Assembly: GCA_023421675.1 (NCBI GenBank)
Contig: JAEZTC010000013.1
Span: forward strand, 372,001-436,000
From: Bacillota bacterium
GTDB lineage: Bacteria; Bacillota; Clostridia; Acetivibrionales; JANLFN01
Length of the DNA stretch: 64,000 nt
Direction of reading: 5' to 3'
This document shows, in pieces, positions 42,087 to 52,063 of this stretch. The position numbers and the translations under genes are program-made. Under the pieces are notes generated by a model, which was given only the letters and a program-made list of their open reading frames with translations, did not search any database and was not told where the DNA came from. Within the stretch, counting starts at the first letter, position 1; each line of letters opens with the position of its first letter.

Positions 42087-43160
42087 ATGCTGCGCGATTT
42101 GTTCACCAATGCATGTATACTTGTTACAATACTTTTTATAGCAAGCCAACTATTCCAAAATATTAATTTAAACCCTTATTCACCATTAAAGATAAGAGTT
42201 TTTCTTGGGTTGTACGGGGGAGTAAGTATATGCTTACTTATTTACTTCAGTATTCATGTTTCACCATTAATAATACTTGATTTCCGCCATATAAGTGAAA
42301 TACTTGTAGCCTTGTTTGGGGGACCGGTTTCAGCTATAATAGCAGGAATAATCGGGGCAGTCTTTCGTCTGACTTATATGGGGGTTACAGAGACATCAAT
42401 AATAGTTTCAATAATAATTCTACTCGTTTGTATAGTGTGTGGGCTTATTTCAAAGCTTAAAATAAAGAATACTTTTAAATGGCTTTCTATGCTGATTTCA
42501 TTTTTACTGATACGCAGTTCGGTATACTTCATTTTACTTGAAAACGGGAAAGATATATTTAAAGCTATTTGGGTAATGTTGGTAAGTACTATTCTTGTTT
42601 CTATTGCTGTTTACTATTTTGTACAGTATCTTGTTACAACCCATAACATGTTCATAAAGCTAAAAAAGGAATCTACAAAAGATTTTTTAACAGGGCTGAA
42701 CAATACACGTCAGTATGATTTTCATATAAATAGTATTAAGCAGCAGCTGGAGATTGAGCAAATCAAGGTGTCAATGCTTATACTGGATATAGATCATTTT
42801 AAGAATGTTAATGATACCTATGGCCACGTTGCAGGTGATGAGGTATTGAAACAGCTGGGCTTATTACTGGTTAAGGAATCAAGAAATTCAGATGTGGCTT
42901 TCAGAATAGGTGGGGAAGAGTTTTCAATAATAATGAAAAATCTATCTGTTGATGAAACTGTACAAATAGCAGAAAGAATTAGGAAGCAGGTTCAGATTAA
43001 TACTTTTAAGCTGCCTGGCGGTAAAAACCTTAAAATTACAATATCTATTGGCGTGGCTGTTTATCCTGATACCTCGGACGATTTAAGGTCGTTAAAGGAA
43101 GCCGCAGATATGAAGCTTTATGAAGCTAAACGATCAGGCAGGAACAAGGTTTGTATATAG
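42087..43160 (+). CDS. Membrane diguanylate cyclase (5TM-LYT sensor plus GGDEF)
   Basis: A 357-residue c-di-GMP synthase. The start at 42087 follows GGGGA. Residues 1-190 hold about six membrane spans with the 5TMR-LYT pattern FRHISEILVALFGGPVSAIIAGIIGAVFR, seen in LytS-type receptors. The GGDEF domain (about 205-355) has the active motif GGEEF at 275-279 and the inhibitory site RNSD at 266-269, five residues upstream, so it should be active and product-inhibited. Ends 55 bp before the chemoreceptor's convergent end. Confidence 0.92.
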   Translation: MLRDLFTNACILVTILFIASQLFQNINLNPYSPLKIRVFLGLYGGVSICLLIYFSIHVSPLIILDFRHISEILVALFGGPVSAIIAGIIGAVFRLTYMGVTETSIIVSIIILLVCIVCGLISKLKIKNTFKWLSMLISFLLIRSSVYFILLENGKDIFKAIWVMLVSTILVSIAVYYFVQYLVTTHNMFIKLKKESTKDFLTGLNNTRQYDFHINSIKQQLEIEQIKVSMLILDIDHFKNVNDTYGHVAGDEVLKQLGLLLVKESRNSDVAFRIGGEEFSIIMKNLSVDETVQIAERIRKQVQINTFKLPGGKNLKITISIGVAVYPDTSDDLRSLKEAADMKLYEAKRSGRNKVCI

Positions 43161-43173
43161 AAATAAGCATAAT

Positions 43174-43204
43174 ATAAGGGCTTGATTCGAGATCAAGCCC
43201 TTAT
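43174..43204. terminator. Bidirectional terminator between diguanylate cyclase and chemoreceptor genes
   Basis: A perfect 13-bp stem (43174-43186 with 43192-43204) with a 5-nt loop between convergent genes. Confidence 0.85.
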
Positions 43205-43214
43205 GTATTTTGCC

Positions 43215-45215
43215 CTATATTTTAAACTTTGCCACTGTTTTGGAAAGCTTTTCTGAGCTTTTTTCCATTTCTTTCATAATCTGAGTCACGTGGGATGCAT
43301 TTGCAACCACATTCATAGCCTTTTCGGCAATGTTTTGTGTTCCTTCTGCGTTTTCATTGTTTGATATGGTAACCTCGTTTATAGCTTTGGTCATTGCTTG
43401 TATTGATGCCAATAGCTGCTGCGCTGTTGCACTAAAATCGGTTACAAGATCCTGTATCGAAGCAGCGTCCTTGTGATACTGATCACCTGTATCAACCATT
43501 TCTTTATAGTCTTCAATTACAGTTGAATCTATAAAACTTAAGGCCTTTTCAGAGCTTCTTGTAAGACTTTCAACGGATGAAACAACAAGCTTTGTTACAT
43601 TCTGTATTTCGGTAACAGTATTTTTGGAGCTTTCAGCAAGATGACGTATTTCTTCGGCAACTACTGCAAAGCCTTTTCCGGCTTCACCCGCTCTTGCAGC
43701 TTCTATAGCTGCATTCAGGGATAAAAGGTTGGTCTGAGAAGCAATTTGAAGTATTGATTCAGTTAATACATTTATTTTTTCTACTTCTTTAGACTGTTCA
43801 ATTGAACTTCTTAATTCGGAATCTATTGATCTATGTATATCATTTGCTGCTATTTGGGATGCTATTGCATTTTCTCTCAGAGCTTGCGCCCGTACACTGA
43901 TTTCTCCAGCAAGATGTGAACCAGTTTCAGCCTTAACTGCTATTGATTCTACAGCAGTTTCTATTTCTGTGGAAGTTGCATTCATTTCTTGTGCGGAAGC
44001 AGCTGTCTGTTCCATTCCTGCAGACATTTCCTCAGTAGTTGCGGATACATCCTCCATTTTTGACACCAGTTCATCCATGTTGCGGGATGATTCAACTGCA
44101 TGCTCCTTTACAGTTACAGCTTCAAGTATTACATCATTAAGAGTATTTCTTATGGATTTACTCATTTTATCAACTGATTTACCCAGTAAACCAATTTCGT
44201 CCTTGCGTCTAAGGAACTTCTCTGGTACCTCCATTGTAAAATCTGCATTTGCAAGAACATTCAGGTGTTCTGCTGCAACCTTCATCGGTTTTGATATGTA
44301 TACAGAAATAAAATATGATATAAGTACTACTATAACTGCAACAACAAATATTAAGACAGCCGTACGGGTTTGAGAACTGTTTGCCTCTGCATATACTTCA
44401 CTATACGGGGCTTTGACTATGACCTTCCAACCTGTCGAAGAGACTGTATAATAGGCAGAAATAAATTTTGTACCATCATCTTCGTTAAAGGTAATAAAAC
44501 CGCTTTGATTTACAAGTACTTCATTTGTAAATTTATTATATTTATCAGTGTTTTTGGAGAATTCCTTATAACTTTTACCCAACCTTTCACTTTCAGGGTG
44601 ATAGACATAATCTCCCTTGCTGCTTAAAAGAAATGCAAAACCACTTTTTCCAACTTTAACATCTCCAAGATATGACTTTATTTTTTCCACGTTGACTGTA
44701 TTAACTAATGCACCTTTAAAATTATTTGAGTCATCAAGTATTGGTAAAATAACTGATATTATTCTGTTCCCGGTTACTTTGCTTACTAAAATATCGCTAA
44801 TTGCCTCTTTTCTTGTTTCTTTTGCTTTCTTAAAATAGTCTCTGTCATAAATGTTTAGCTTTTGATTGTTTTCATCGATGGCATTACCACTTGCATCAGA
44901 AACAATAGAGGTTTCTATTTCCAGATCACTTTCGTTAATTATTTTTAACAAGGGGATAATTTCAGTCATATTCTGTGTTTTGAATTCGGGGTGTGTCTTA
45001 AGGATTTCCTTTAGTTGAGAAACTTTACTGTTGACCCATGAATCAATTTCATCACCGTTTGAATTAGCAAGTTGGATTTCATTTGTTTTGATATTTTCGG
45101 TTACGGCATTGGTAAACTGGTTTAATTGTATGAATGACAGTGCCAGGAGTGGAATTAGGGCTATTGCCAATAGTACAGAAATTAATTTGAATTTTAGAGA
45201 ATTATAGAACTTCAT
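43215..45215 (-). CDS. Methyl-accepting chemotaxis protein (dCache type)
   Basis: A 666-residue chemoreceptor. MKFYNSLKFKL at 45215 is the start because GGAGGT lies 7 bp before it; an ATG 6 bp upstream is too close to the RBS. TM1 is about residues 10-32, then a double-Cache extracellular sensor with YDRDYFKKA and ISVILPI, TM2 about 290, a HAMP domain, and the MCP signalling domain with the hairpin tip LLSLNAAIEAARAGEAGKGFAVVAEEIRHLAESS. The sensed ligand is probably an amino acid or organic acid, but this is inference. Confidence 0.93.
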   Translation of the reverse strand: MKFYNSLKFKLISVLLAIALIPLLALSFIQLNQFTNAVTENIKTNEIQLANSNGDEIDSWVNSKVSQLKEILKTHPEFKTQNMTEIIPLLKIINESDLEIETSIVSDASGNAIDENNQKLNIYDRDYFKKAKETRKEAISDILVSKVTGNRIISVILPILDDSNNFKGALVNTVNVEKIKSYLGDVKVGKSGFAFLLSSKGDYVYHPESERLGKSYKEFSKNTDKYNKFTNEVLVNQSGFITFNEDDGTKFISAYYTVSSTGWKVIVKAPYSEVYAEANSSQTRTAVLIFVVAVIVVLISYFISVYISKPMKVAAEHLNVLANADFTMEVPEKFLRRKDEIGLLGKSVDKMSKSIRNTLNDVILEAVTVKEHAVESSRNMDELVSKMEDVSATTEEMSAGMEQTAASAQEMNATSTEIETAVESIAVKAETGSHLAGEISVRAQALRENAIASQIAANDIHRSIDSELRSSIEQSKEVEKINVLTESILQIASQTNLLSLNAAIEAARAGEAGKGFAVVAEEIRHLAESSKNTVTEIQNVTKLVVSSVESLTRSSEKALSFIDSTVIEDYKEMVDTGDQYHKDAASIQDLVTDFSATAQQLLASIQAMTKAINEVTISNNENAEGTQNIAEKAMNVVANASHVTQIMKEMEKSSEKLSKTVAKFKI

Positions 45216-45589
45216 TAGCATTACCTCCTACATTAAATTTTATATATCTGGAATCTGTAGTACTTAGCCTTAAGCAAATAGTAAGTAAACCGGAAAGGTT
45301 ATGCCTTAATAGTGCATTAACAACGAGTTATACAGATTGATTATTATTTACCACGCTTTGTATTATTGAATCATTTATTTTTTAATATTGTTATATTACA
45401 AGGAATGGATATATAAATGATAGAAATGTATACAATTATTATTTATATTCATTCGTATAATCTGTTTAAAGTTACATGCTTGTTGTTTCTCACCAATAAC
45501 TGAATTTAATTATTCTGTAATCAAACATAATTTCCAGGGATAAAACGTAACATTGTAATAATATTTGAATTGAATTTGTGTGGTCGGGT
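45216..45589. other. 374-bp intergenic region between divergent chemoreceptor and membrane-protein genes
   Basis: AT-rich, non-coding on both strands. On the chemoreceptor side there is a short hairpin-like stretch around 45290-45305 (AACC...GGTT), but no riboswitch that I recognise and no clear promoter pair. Confidence 0.6.
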
Positions 45590-46306
45590 ATGAAAACAAT
45601 AAGATTAAGATGGGAAATGCTTGTCAGTGGTTTTGTTCTTATTTCTCTTGCGGTTTCGGCAGTTTACGTAACAGTTATGTTTATTGTTTCGCCATCCAAA
45701 TCGCCAACTTTTGCCGCAAGAAATAAAAGCGACTATATATTAATGCTTGTTCAATGTATTATGGGAATAATAGCAATGCTTCTTCCAAGGCTGTTCCAAT
45801 ATAAAATAAATATAATAATACCGTCGGGTATGTTAATATTATTTGCTCTTTTCCTTTATGGCGGCATATATCTTGGAGAAGTAAGGAGCTTCTTTTATAC
45901 AATTCCATATTGGGATAATATTCTTCATTTTTTCAGTGGGGGCATGCTGAGTATCCTTGGTTTTTCCTTTGTTGTTCTGCTTAATAAAACCGATAGAATA
46001 CCTGTCAATCTAAGTGCCGAATTTGTTTATGTCTTTACCTTTTGCTTTGCAGTAGCACTGGGTGTATTATGGGAAGTTTATGAATTCTCTCTTGACGGTT
46101 TGCTTGGACTGAACATGCAAAAATTCGCTCTTGAAAGCGGAGTAAAGCTTTCAGGGCGTGCAGCATTGTCAGATACGATGCTGGATCTGATAATAGACTG
46201 CATAAGTGCGTTCGCTATATCAACCATTGGTTATATATCTCTTAAACGGCAAAAAAGATGGATGGATAAACTTTTATTAAAAAAGCGTAAAAATAAACAT
46301 TATTAA
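45590..46306 (+). CDS. YjdF/DUF2238-like polytopic membrane protein
   Basis: A 238-residue protein (242 if GTG 45578 is used) with about six membrane spans. The conserved polar blocks are YWDNILHFFSGGMLS, a His between helices, GVLWEVYEFSLDG, and DTMLDLIIDCISA. This W-D-x-x-x-H...W-E-x-x-E...D-T-x-x-D-x-x-x-D pattern is typical of YjdF/DUF2238 membrane proteins of unknown function. There is no good RBS before either start. It converges with gerC. Confidence 0.75.
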   Translation: MKTIRLRWEMLVSGFVLISLAVSAVYVTVMFIVSPSKSPTFAARNKSDYILMLVQCIMGIIAMLLPRLFQYKINIIIPSGMLILFALFLYGGIYLGEVRSFFYTIPYWDNILHFFSGGMLSILGFSFVVLLNKTDRIPVNLSAEFVYVFTFCFAVALGVLWEVYEFSLDGLLGLNMQKFALESGVKLSGRAALSDTMLDLIIDCISAFAISTIGYISLKRQKRWMDKLLLKKRKNKHY

Positions 46307-46316
46307 AATTAAAAGC

Positions 46317-47480
46317 TTATTGTATTGATCCATAACGGATTATATCAGTACTAACACTGAAATTGGCTGTTATATTAGGGTAAATTTTTTTCCAGCCAGC
46401 AAGTTCACCAATCGACTTCCAGTAAGAATTATGGTATGCTCTTAATTTATCACCTATGCCCATTGGATCACAGTTTGCCGCCTGAAGCTTTTTAAAGACT
46501 TCATTCAAGGAATTTTTTATTTGACTGGCAAGAGCTTCTTCGATTTTTGTTTTATATTTCGTATCAGCCAATTGACCCCAGGTATATTCTTCCATCGTTG
46601 CATCGATTTTTATATTAAAATCCAAGATTGGTATGCCATTAGTGAAATTCAATTTTAATTTGGTTTTTATTTTACTTATAAAAACAATAGCTTTCTTCTT
46701 TATAGTTTTGATGTCTTCTGGCAGATCAAAAGGAATTTCCGACATTTTGGATTCGCCCATTGCCATAAAAAGGTATGCTGTTTCCAGAGTATCCAGCTGA
46801 CCTGACATTTTATCATTGCTTATCAAGGCTGTACCTATAACTTTTACATCATTCGGTTCAAGCTTTATCATAGGTAATATAGGTGACAAGCCGGGGATTA
46901 CGTTTTCAATGCTATATTTGATTATATTCATTTTCGGACAGTATCCTGCTTTAGAGTTGCGTTCAAGAAGCTCATTAAGATATTGTCCAAGTATGGGTTT
47001 ACCTTTCATGTTAACTCCTTTTGTTATAAGTTCATTTGCTGTACCATCCACAACCGCAATCCAGGATTGAACTGTGGATTGGGTATCTCTTTCATATAGT
47101 TCCAGGTATTCAGAAATCCCCTTTTCTCTGGCAAGCCCACTTCCAAACAGTACATTTTGTATTTTACCGCCTTCAAGCTGTTTGGGAGAGGATAACCTCA
47201 GGTTTTCCCGCTCTTGTCTGATAAGATTTGTTTCGGATGAAAAGACCTCGGATTTTTGTCCATCGCCTCCGCCTATACTACTGCTCCCACTACCCATTCC
47301 TCCGCTGCTGATTCCGGATATAATGGGGATAGATACTGTAAAAAGAATTTTATCATCAGTTCCCTTATCTATTCCGGCATTCAGGATGAAACCGATTTTT
47401 TCATAAATGTTCTGATCCCAACAGCCTGTCAACGATATCACAATAAGCAATAATGCAGTTAATTTAAGAAGTTTTTTCAA
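46317..47480 (-). CDS. gerC: Germinant receptor C subunit, lipoprotein (Ger(x)C)
   Basis: A 387-residue spore inner-membrane lipoprotein. TTG 47480 follows GGGGGGC. Signal ends ISLTGC (Cys20), then WDQNIYEKIGFILNAGID, the Ger(x)C signature. It ends with ANFSVSTDIIRYGSIQ. It completes the nutrient germinant receptor formed with the A and B subunits. Its start overlaps the end of gerB by 17 bp, so the three genes are one operon in the order A-B-C. Confidence 0.93.
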   Translation of the reverse strand: MKKLLKLTALLLIVISLTGCWDQNIYEKIGFILNAGIDKGTDDKILFTVSIPIISGISSGGMGSGSSSIGGGDGQKSEVFSSETNLIRQERENLRLSSPKQLEGGKIQNVLFGSGLAREKGISEYLELYERDTQSTVQSWIAVVDGTANELITKGVNMKGKPILGQYLNELLERNSKAGYCPKMNIIKYSIENVIPGLSPILPMIKLEPNDVKVIGTALISNDKMSGQLDTLETAYLFMAMGESKMSEIPFDLPEDIKTIKKKAIVFISKIKTKLKLNFTNGIPILDFNIKIDATMEEYTWGQLADTKYKTKIEEALASQIKNSLNEVFKKLQAANCDPMGIGDKLRAYHNSYWKSIGELAGWKKIYPNITANFSVSTDIIRYGSIQ

Positions 47481-48570
47481 CTGCTTTGCCCCCCTTTTTT
47501 TTGGTTATAATAGAGATAAGCAATAACACGATTGGAATAAATATTCCAATAACCATTGCAATATAGCTTGAAATATTAAACAACATTGTTTGTACGTTTG
47601 TGTCGCCAATAAAAAAAGCGGTTGATAATTTTATTACTGTTATAATAAGTAAAGATAAATATTTGTTTTTTATTCTGAAAATTTGTTTTAAAGAATTAGT
47701 ACTGATGAAGCAATAAGAATTAAGTACAAGAAGCATTCCTGATATCCATACTGCAAAATAATAAAGGTCCACTCTCTCAAAAACCGGCAGCCTGATCATT
47801 CTTGCCAGGCCGCTTATGGTTGATACTCTCTTTACCAGAAGATTTTCACCAAAGACAGCTATGGCTACTATAACTATGATTGTAAAAATTAAAGTCGTTG
47901 AAATAGTTGCAGCAGATACATATTTGCGCAAGTTTTTTTTATTTGTTATATATGGGAAAATGAGAAGTAAGACTTCAAATCCTGAAAAAGCTATTGCTGT
48001 TGCAGGAACGCCGCTTAAAATTGCCATAAGTCCATGACCTTCCAACGGCAAAAGCTGTGTAAACCTGAAATTTTGAAGGTTAAGCGGGATAAGACTTAAT
48101 ATTATTGGAATAAACAGAAATAGCAGGAAGTTAAACCTGCAAATTGCCTTTAATCCTTTTGCTGTAATATATACAGAGGGGATTACTAAATATATTGCCA
48201 GAACCCATAAGGGAGTTGACTTAAAAAACCATGTGCCTACAATACTAACAAATAATAAAAATTGTGATGCAGTAATAAATATAAAAGATAATACAATTAT
48301 TAGGTTTAAAAAAAACCCTATATGCTTGCCGAATATTGTAGTATTTATTGTAAGAATTGAGCTCCCGTTAAATCTGTTGCACAATGAGATAATCATCAAA
48401 CACCCGAAAAAGACAGGAACTCCTCCGATCAATACTGAAATCCAGCCGCTATGGCCAGCATATCTGGTTACTGTAGATGGAAGCAGAAGTATTCCGATAC
48501 CTGTCTGGGCTGCAACAATAAATAGTGAAGCCTGTCTTGAGGTTATTGAATTTAATTTATTTGGTTCCAT
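47464..48570 (-). CDS. gerB: Germinant receptor B subunit (amino-acid permease-like)
   Basis: A 368-residue membrane protein with about ten spans, related to amino-acid/polyamine transporters. The start at 48570 (MEPNKLNSITSRQ) follows GGAAGGGG; a longer frame extends into gerA to 48612 but lacks an RBS. The N-terminal helix TSRQASLFIVAAQTGIGILLLP is typical of the GerAB family. It determines germinant specificity together with GerA. It overlaps gerA by 14 bp. Confidence 0.93.
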   Translation of the reverse strand: MEPNKLNSITSRQASLFIVAAQTGIGILLLPSTVTRYAGHSGWISVLIGGVPVFFGCLMIISLCNRFNGSSILTINTTIFGKHIGFFLNLIIVLSFIFITASQFLLFVSIVGTWFFKSTPLWVLAIYLVIPSVYITAKGLKAICRFNFLLFLFIPIILSLIPLNLQNFRFTQLLPLEGHGLMAILSGVPATAIAFSGFEVLLLIFPYITNKKNLRKYVSAATISTTLIFTIIVIVAIAVFGENLLVKRVSTISGLARMIRLPVFERVDLYYFAVWISGMLLVLNSYCFISTNSLKQIFRIKNKYLSLLIITVIKLSTAFFIGDTNVQTMLFNISSYIAMVIGIFIPIVLLLISIITKKKGGKAVEKTS

Positions 48571-50071
48571 TGCTGTTTCCCCTTCCTCTGGTCTTATCCA
48601 GGGGTTTTGCAATATCTGGGCGTTCTTTCTGCATTTTTAGTGGCAGTCTTACAAATACATCCTTGAGATCTTTGATTCTTAAGGGTGCAATTGGTTGGAA
48701 ATATGGCTGCCCTACTGATTCAAGGCTTACAAGATGTGCCAGAACAAAGAGGATAAAAACAATAAGGCCGATTATTCCGAATATTGCAGCATTTATCATT
48801 GCAATAAATCTTCCAAGCCTGAATAATAGTGCCATGTCGTATTGCGGCACAACAAATGTAGCAATAGCAGTAATGCCAACAATTATTACCATGATATTGC
48901 TTACAATTCCGGCCTGTATAGCGGTTTGACCGATTACAAGTCCTCCAACTATGCCTACTGTAGGTCCCAGACTTGAAGGAAGTCTAATACTTGCTTCTCT
49001 CAGCAGTTCAAATGCTATTTCCATAATCAGGGCTTCAATAATTGGTGGAAAAGGAACTCTGGAACGTGATTCGGCAAGCGGAACAAGAAGATTTAAAGGG
49101 ACTGCCTGGTAATGGTAAGTAAGTATTGCAATGTATAGAGCAGGAAGGTTAATTGCCATAAATGCTCCAAAAAATCTTAGAAGTCTTAAAAATGATCCAA
49201 AATAAGAATTTACATTATAATCATCTGAAACCTGAAAGAATTGAAAAAAGTTAACAGGTGCAATTAGTGCCACTGGTGTCATGTCTATAAGGAGAACAAT
49301 TCTGCCTTCCATAAGATTGGCAACAGCCTTATCAGGTCTTTCAGTAGCCTGGTAATGGGGGAATGGGGAATATGGGTTGTCTGCAGTTAACTGATCAATA
49401 TATCCGGCCCCGTTTATATTATCTATTTCAATGCTCATAATTCTGTCTTCTATTATTTTTACTATTTCAGGGTTAGCTATATCTTCAACGTAAATCATGG
49501 CTACCGGACTCTTGGATCTTTTCCCAATACTCATCATTTTCACTTTCAGCTTGGTAGACTTGAATTTTCCCCTTATTAAAGTAATATTTGTAAAGGTAGA
49601 CTCTACAAAGCCTTCATGCTGACCTTTTATAACACGTTCTACTTCAGGCTCTTCTATGGATCTTAGGGGCATTTTCATTAGGGGAAAGCACATGGCAAAA
49701 TTTATTCCATCTATAAGTACTACGGTGTAAGCACTTAGTGTATTGTCGACAACTTCCTCCATTGTAAAAACCCTTTTATTCATGACTACAGGAAAAATAT
49801 TGTTATCTTCCTTAAGCTGGCCCATTTCAGTTTCTTTAAGTTGTATAAGCTTTGATACTACATCGCGCTGTACAATGTTTGTATCTACAAGCCCATCTAT
49901 AAATATAATGCATGCAGCTTTACCGCTTTGTGTTTTAAGCCTGTTTATTATAATATCCGAGCAGTCTCTGAATAAATCATCAAGAATCTTCAGGTTTTCC
50001 TGCAGAGAAGTGTTGATTTCTATATTATCTTCTGGATTTTCATTCTTTTGAGCCTGCTCTTTTTTTGTCAT
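48557..50071 (-). CDS. gerA: Germinant receptor A subunit
   Basis: A 504-residue spore membrane protein. The N-terminal soluble domain (about 1-270) contains CSDIIINRL, and the C-terminal part has four to six spans with the hallmark blocks NLMEGRIVLLIDMTPVALI, FGSFLRLLRFFGAFMAINLPALYI, PFPPIIEALIMEIAFELLREA and RLPSSLGPTVGIVGGLVIGQ. It is the first gene of the receptor operon and is divergent from the spore-coat operon. Confidence 0.95.
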   Translation of the reverse strand: MTKKEQAQKNENPEDNIEINTSLQENLKILDDLFRDCSDIIINRLKTQSGKAACIIFIDGLVDTNIVQRDVVSKLIQLKETEMGQLKEDNNIFPVVMNKRVFTMEEVVDNTLSAYTVVLIDGINFAMCFPLMKMPLRSIEEPEVERVIKGQHEGFVESTFTNITLIRGKFKSTKLKVKMMSIGKRSKSPVAMIYVEDIANPEIVKIIEDRIMSIEIDNINGAGYIDQLTADNPYSPFPHYQATERPDKAVANLMEGRIVLLIDMTPVALIAPVNFFQFFQVSDDYNVNSYFGSFLRLLRFFGAFMAINLPALYIAILTYHYQAVPLNLLVPLAESRSRVPFPPIIEALIMEIAFELLREASIRLPSSLGPTVGIVGGLVIGQTAIQAGIVSNIMVIIVGITAIATFVVPQYDMALLFRLGRFIAMINAAIFGIIGLIVFILFVLAHLVSLESVGQPYFQPIAPLRIKDLKDVFVRLPLKMQKERPDIAKPLDKTRGRGNSNGTK

Positions 50072-50236
50072 CTATTTACACGCTCCAAATTCAGATTCTA
50101 ATACATTATCTGCATTTTCAATAAAAAATATAAAGAAGAGGAACATAGACGGGCAGGATATTTTTCTCCATCTTACATAAGTCTAGTGCAATTGGTAAAA
50201 ATATATCCGATTAAATAATATTGGAGGTACATTAAC

Positions 50237-50440
50237 ATGAAAAATACTTTAACACTGCATGAAACAATGGAAATTCATGAATTGTTGAATTTTAAAACCA
50301 TATGTATGACTACATCAAAAATGATTCAGGGAGTAGTATTTGATCAGGATTTAAAGGCACTTCTTGAAAAGGATGTACAGCAATCAATGCAGGCAGTTAG
50401 TACATTGCAGGACCTATTGACTAAAACTCAGCCACAATAA
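50237..50440 (+). CDS. Small spore-coat-like protein
   Basis: A 67-residue helical protein (LHETMEIHELLNFKTICMTTS core) related to the minus-strand gene at 38.9 kb. It lacks a signal peptide. It starts after TTGGAGGT and opens a four-gene coat operon: this gene, CotF-like, zinc alcohol dehydrogenase, CotF-like. It is presumably made in the mother cell late in sporulation. Confidence 0.75.
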   Translation: MKNTLTLHETMEIHELLNFKTICMTTSKMIQGVVFDQDLKALLEKDVQQSMQAVSTLQDLLTKTQPQ

Positions 50441-50454
50441 GGAGGTAAACACCC

Positions 50455-50859
50455 ATGGATTTTAGAAAAAAGCCTATAAATTCAATAAAAAAACCAATGA
50501 ATAATGACTATCTTGAAATTGAGAATTCAAATGGAATGCCAGGTATGGTGGATTCAACAATAGCTCTAAGCTTTTTGATTAATGTAAAAAGCGGAATTCG
50601 AAATTGTGCTATAGCCTTAAATGAAATAGCAGATACCGAAGCAAGGGCGCAAATCCGTAATATACTGGATGCCCAGATAGACCTGCATTCGGAGATTTCA
50701 AATTTAATGATGAGCAAGGGCTGGTTCCATCCTTACCACGTTGATGAGCAGTTCAAGCTGGATGAAATATCATCCAAAACAGCACTCCAAATTGCAAATC
50801 TTGACTTATTCCCAGGCAACACCAGCAGGCTTGGCACCTTCGCAACTCCAAATTATTAA
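50455..50859 (+). CDS. CotF-like spore coat protein
   Basis: A 134-residue protein 14 bp after the previous gene. From residue about 30 the CotF/ferritin-like helical pattern appears: MVDSTIALSFLINVKSGIRNCAIALNEI, then a helix with IRNILDAQIDLHSEISNLMMSKGWFHPY. This is the same order as in the gene at 52064 (IATDFLISAKSGVINYAMAISE...VLRRHLDVAIGTHERIAKYMIKKGYYIP). Probably a structural coat component. Confidence 0.8.
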   Translation: MDFRKKPINSIKKPMNNDYLEIENSNGMPGMVDSTIALSFLINVKSGIRNCAIALNEIADTEARAQIRNILDAQIDLHSEISNLMMSKGWFHPYHVDEQFKLDEISSKTALQIANLDLFPGNTSRLGTFATPNY

Positions 50860-50893
50860 AAGTCCGAAATTTTTACAGGAGGTATTAATAAGA

Positions 50894-52039
50894 ATGAAAG
50901 CTGTGACATTCCAAGGAATTAAAAATGTTCAGGTAAAAGAGGTTGAAGACCCAACGATACACAAGCCGGATGATATTGTTGTAAGGATTACAACAACAGC
51001 TATTTGCGGTTCAGACCTGCACCTGATTCATGATATGATCCCCAACCTTCCTAAAAACTATATAATTGGACATGAACCAATGGGTGTGGTAGAGGAGGTT
51101 GGGCCTGAAGTGAAAAAACTTAAAAAGGGAGACCGTGTTATAATCCCTTTCAATGTAAGTTGCGGAGAGTGCTTTTACTGTAAACACGACCTTACCAGCC
51201 AATGTGACAACTCAAATCCTCATGGTCAGAGCGGTGCTTATTTCGGATATTCTGAAACTGCAGGCGGGTATCCTGGTGGTCAGGCAGAGTATATGCGTGT
51301 GCCTTATGGAAACTTTACACCTTTTAAAATCCCGGAAGGCAGCGAAGTCGAAGATGAAAAAATGGTTTTACTTGCAGACGTTATGCCTACAGCCTTTTGG
51401 AGTGTTGAAAATGCGGGCGTTAAAAATGGAGATACAGTAATAGTACTTGGATGCGGACCTGTTGGGCTGCTTGCACAAAAGTTCTGCTGGATGCTGGGTG
51501 CAAAAAGGGTAATTGCGGTTGACTATATCGATTACCGTCTGGAGCACGCTAAACATTACAATAATGTAGAAACAGTTAATTTTGAAGAGTATGAGAACGT
51601 AGGTGAATACCTTAAGGAAATAACCCGTGGCGGGGCTGATATCGTAATAGACTGTGTGGGAATGGATGGCAAAATGACGCCAATGGAATTCCTTGCTTCA
51701 GGACTTAAGCTACAGGGTGGTGCACTGGGCAGCTTTGTAATGGCAAGCCAGGCTGTCAGAAAGGGTGGTATGATACAGGTTACAGGTATTTATGGCTCAA
51801 GATATAACGGTTTCCCCTTGGGAGACCTCTTGAACCGGAACATTAACCTAAGACTAGGGCAGGCACCCGTTATCCCTTATATGCCAAGGCTTTACCAGAT
51901 GCTTGCTGATAAAAAATTCGATCCAAGCGATATAATTACCCATAAACTTCCTCTGGAGGATGCAAAGCATGGGTATGAGATTTTTGATACTAAAACTGAT
52001 GATTGTATAAAAGTTGTGCTTCAACCGGGATTACATTAG
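50894..52039 (+). CDS. Zinc-dependent alcohol dehydrogenase (MDR family) in the coat operon
   Basis: A 381-residue medium-chain dehydrogenase. The start at 50894 follows AGGAGGT; an upstream open stretch overlaps the coat gene in another frame. Catalytic zinc ligands are in TTAICGSDLHL and IGHEPMGVVEEVG; the structural zinc quartet is CGECFYCKHDLTSQC; the NAD block is VIVLGCGPVGLLAQ. It resembles glutathione-independent formaldehyde dehydrogenase-like proteins. Being between two coat genes with 34- and 24-bp gaps, it is probably made in the sporulating mother cell; substrate unknown. Confidence 0.9.
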   Translation: MKAVTFQGIKNVQVKEVEDPTIHKPDDIVVRITTTAICGSDLHLIHDMIPNLPKNYIIGHEPMGVVEEVGPEVKKLKKGDRVIIPFNVSCGECFYCKHDLTSQCDNSNPHGQSGAYFGYSETAGGYPGGQAEYMRVPYGNFTPFKIPEGSEVEDEKMVLLADVMPTAFWSVENAGVKNGDTVIVLGCGPVGLLAQKFCWMLGAKRVIAVDYIDYRLEHAKHYNNVETVNFEEYENVGEYLKEITRGGADIVIDCVGMDGKMTPMEFLASGLKLQGGALGSFVMASQAVRKGGMIQVTGIYGSRYNGFPLGDLLNRNINLRLGQAPVIPYMPRLYQMLADKKFDPSDIITHKLPLEDAKHGYEIFDTKTDDCIKVVLQPGLH

Positions 52040-52063
52040 TATTTACGAGAGGAGGATTTGAAT

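Noticed and set aside
45216..45400. Possible c-di-GMP riboswitch before the chemoreceptor gene
   Set aside because: A short AACC...GGTT hairpin and a nearby GC-containing stretch recall GEMM, but the conserved GGCAAACC, GAAA tetraloop receptor and ACGCAAAGCC parts are absent.
50160..50230. Sigma-K promoter of the coat operon (CATAAGTCTA)
   Set aside because: The -10 pattern has one base too many and no convincing -35 AC is present; too weak to call.
50741..50893. N-terminal extension of the alcohol dehydrogenase
   Set aside because: It overlaps the CotF-like gene in another frame, and homology and RBS placement indicate ATG 50894.
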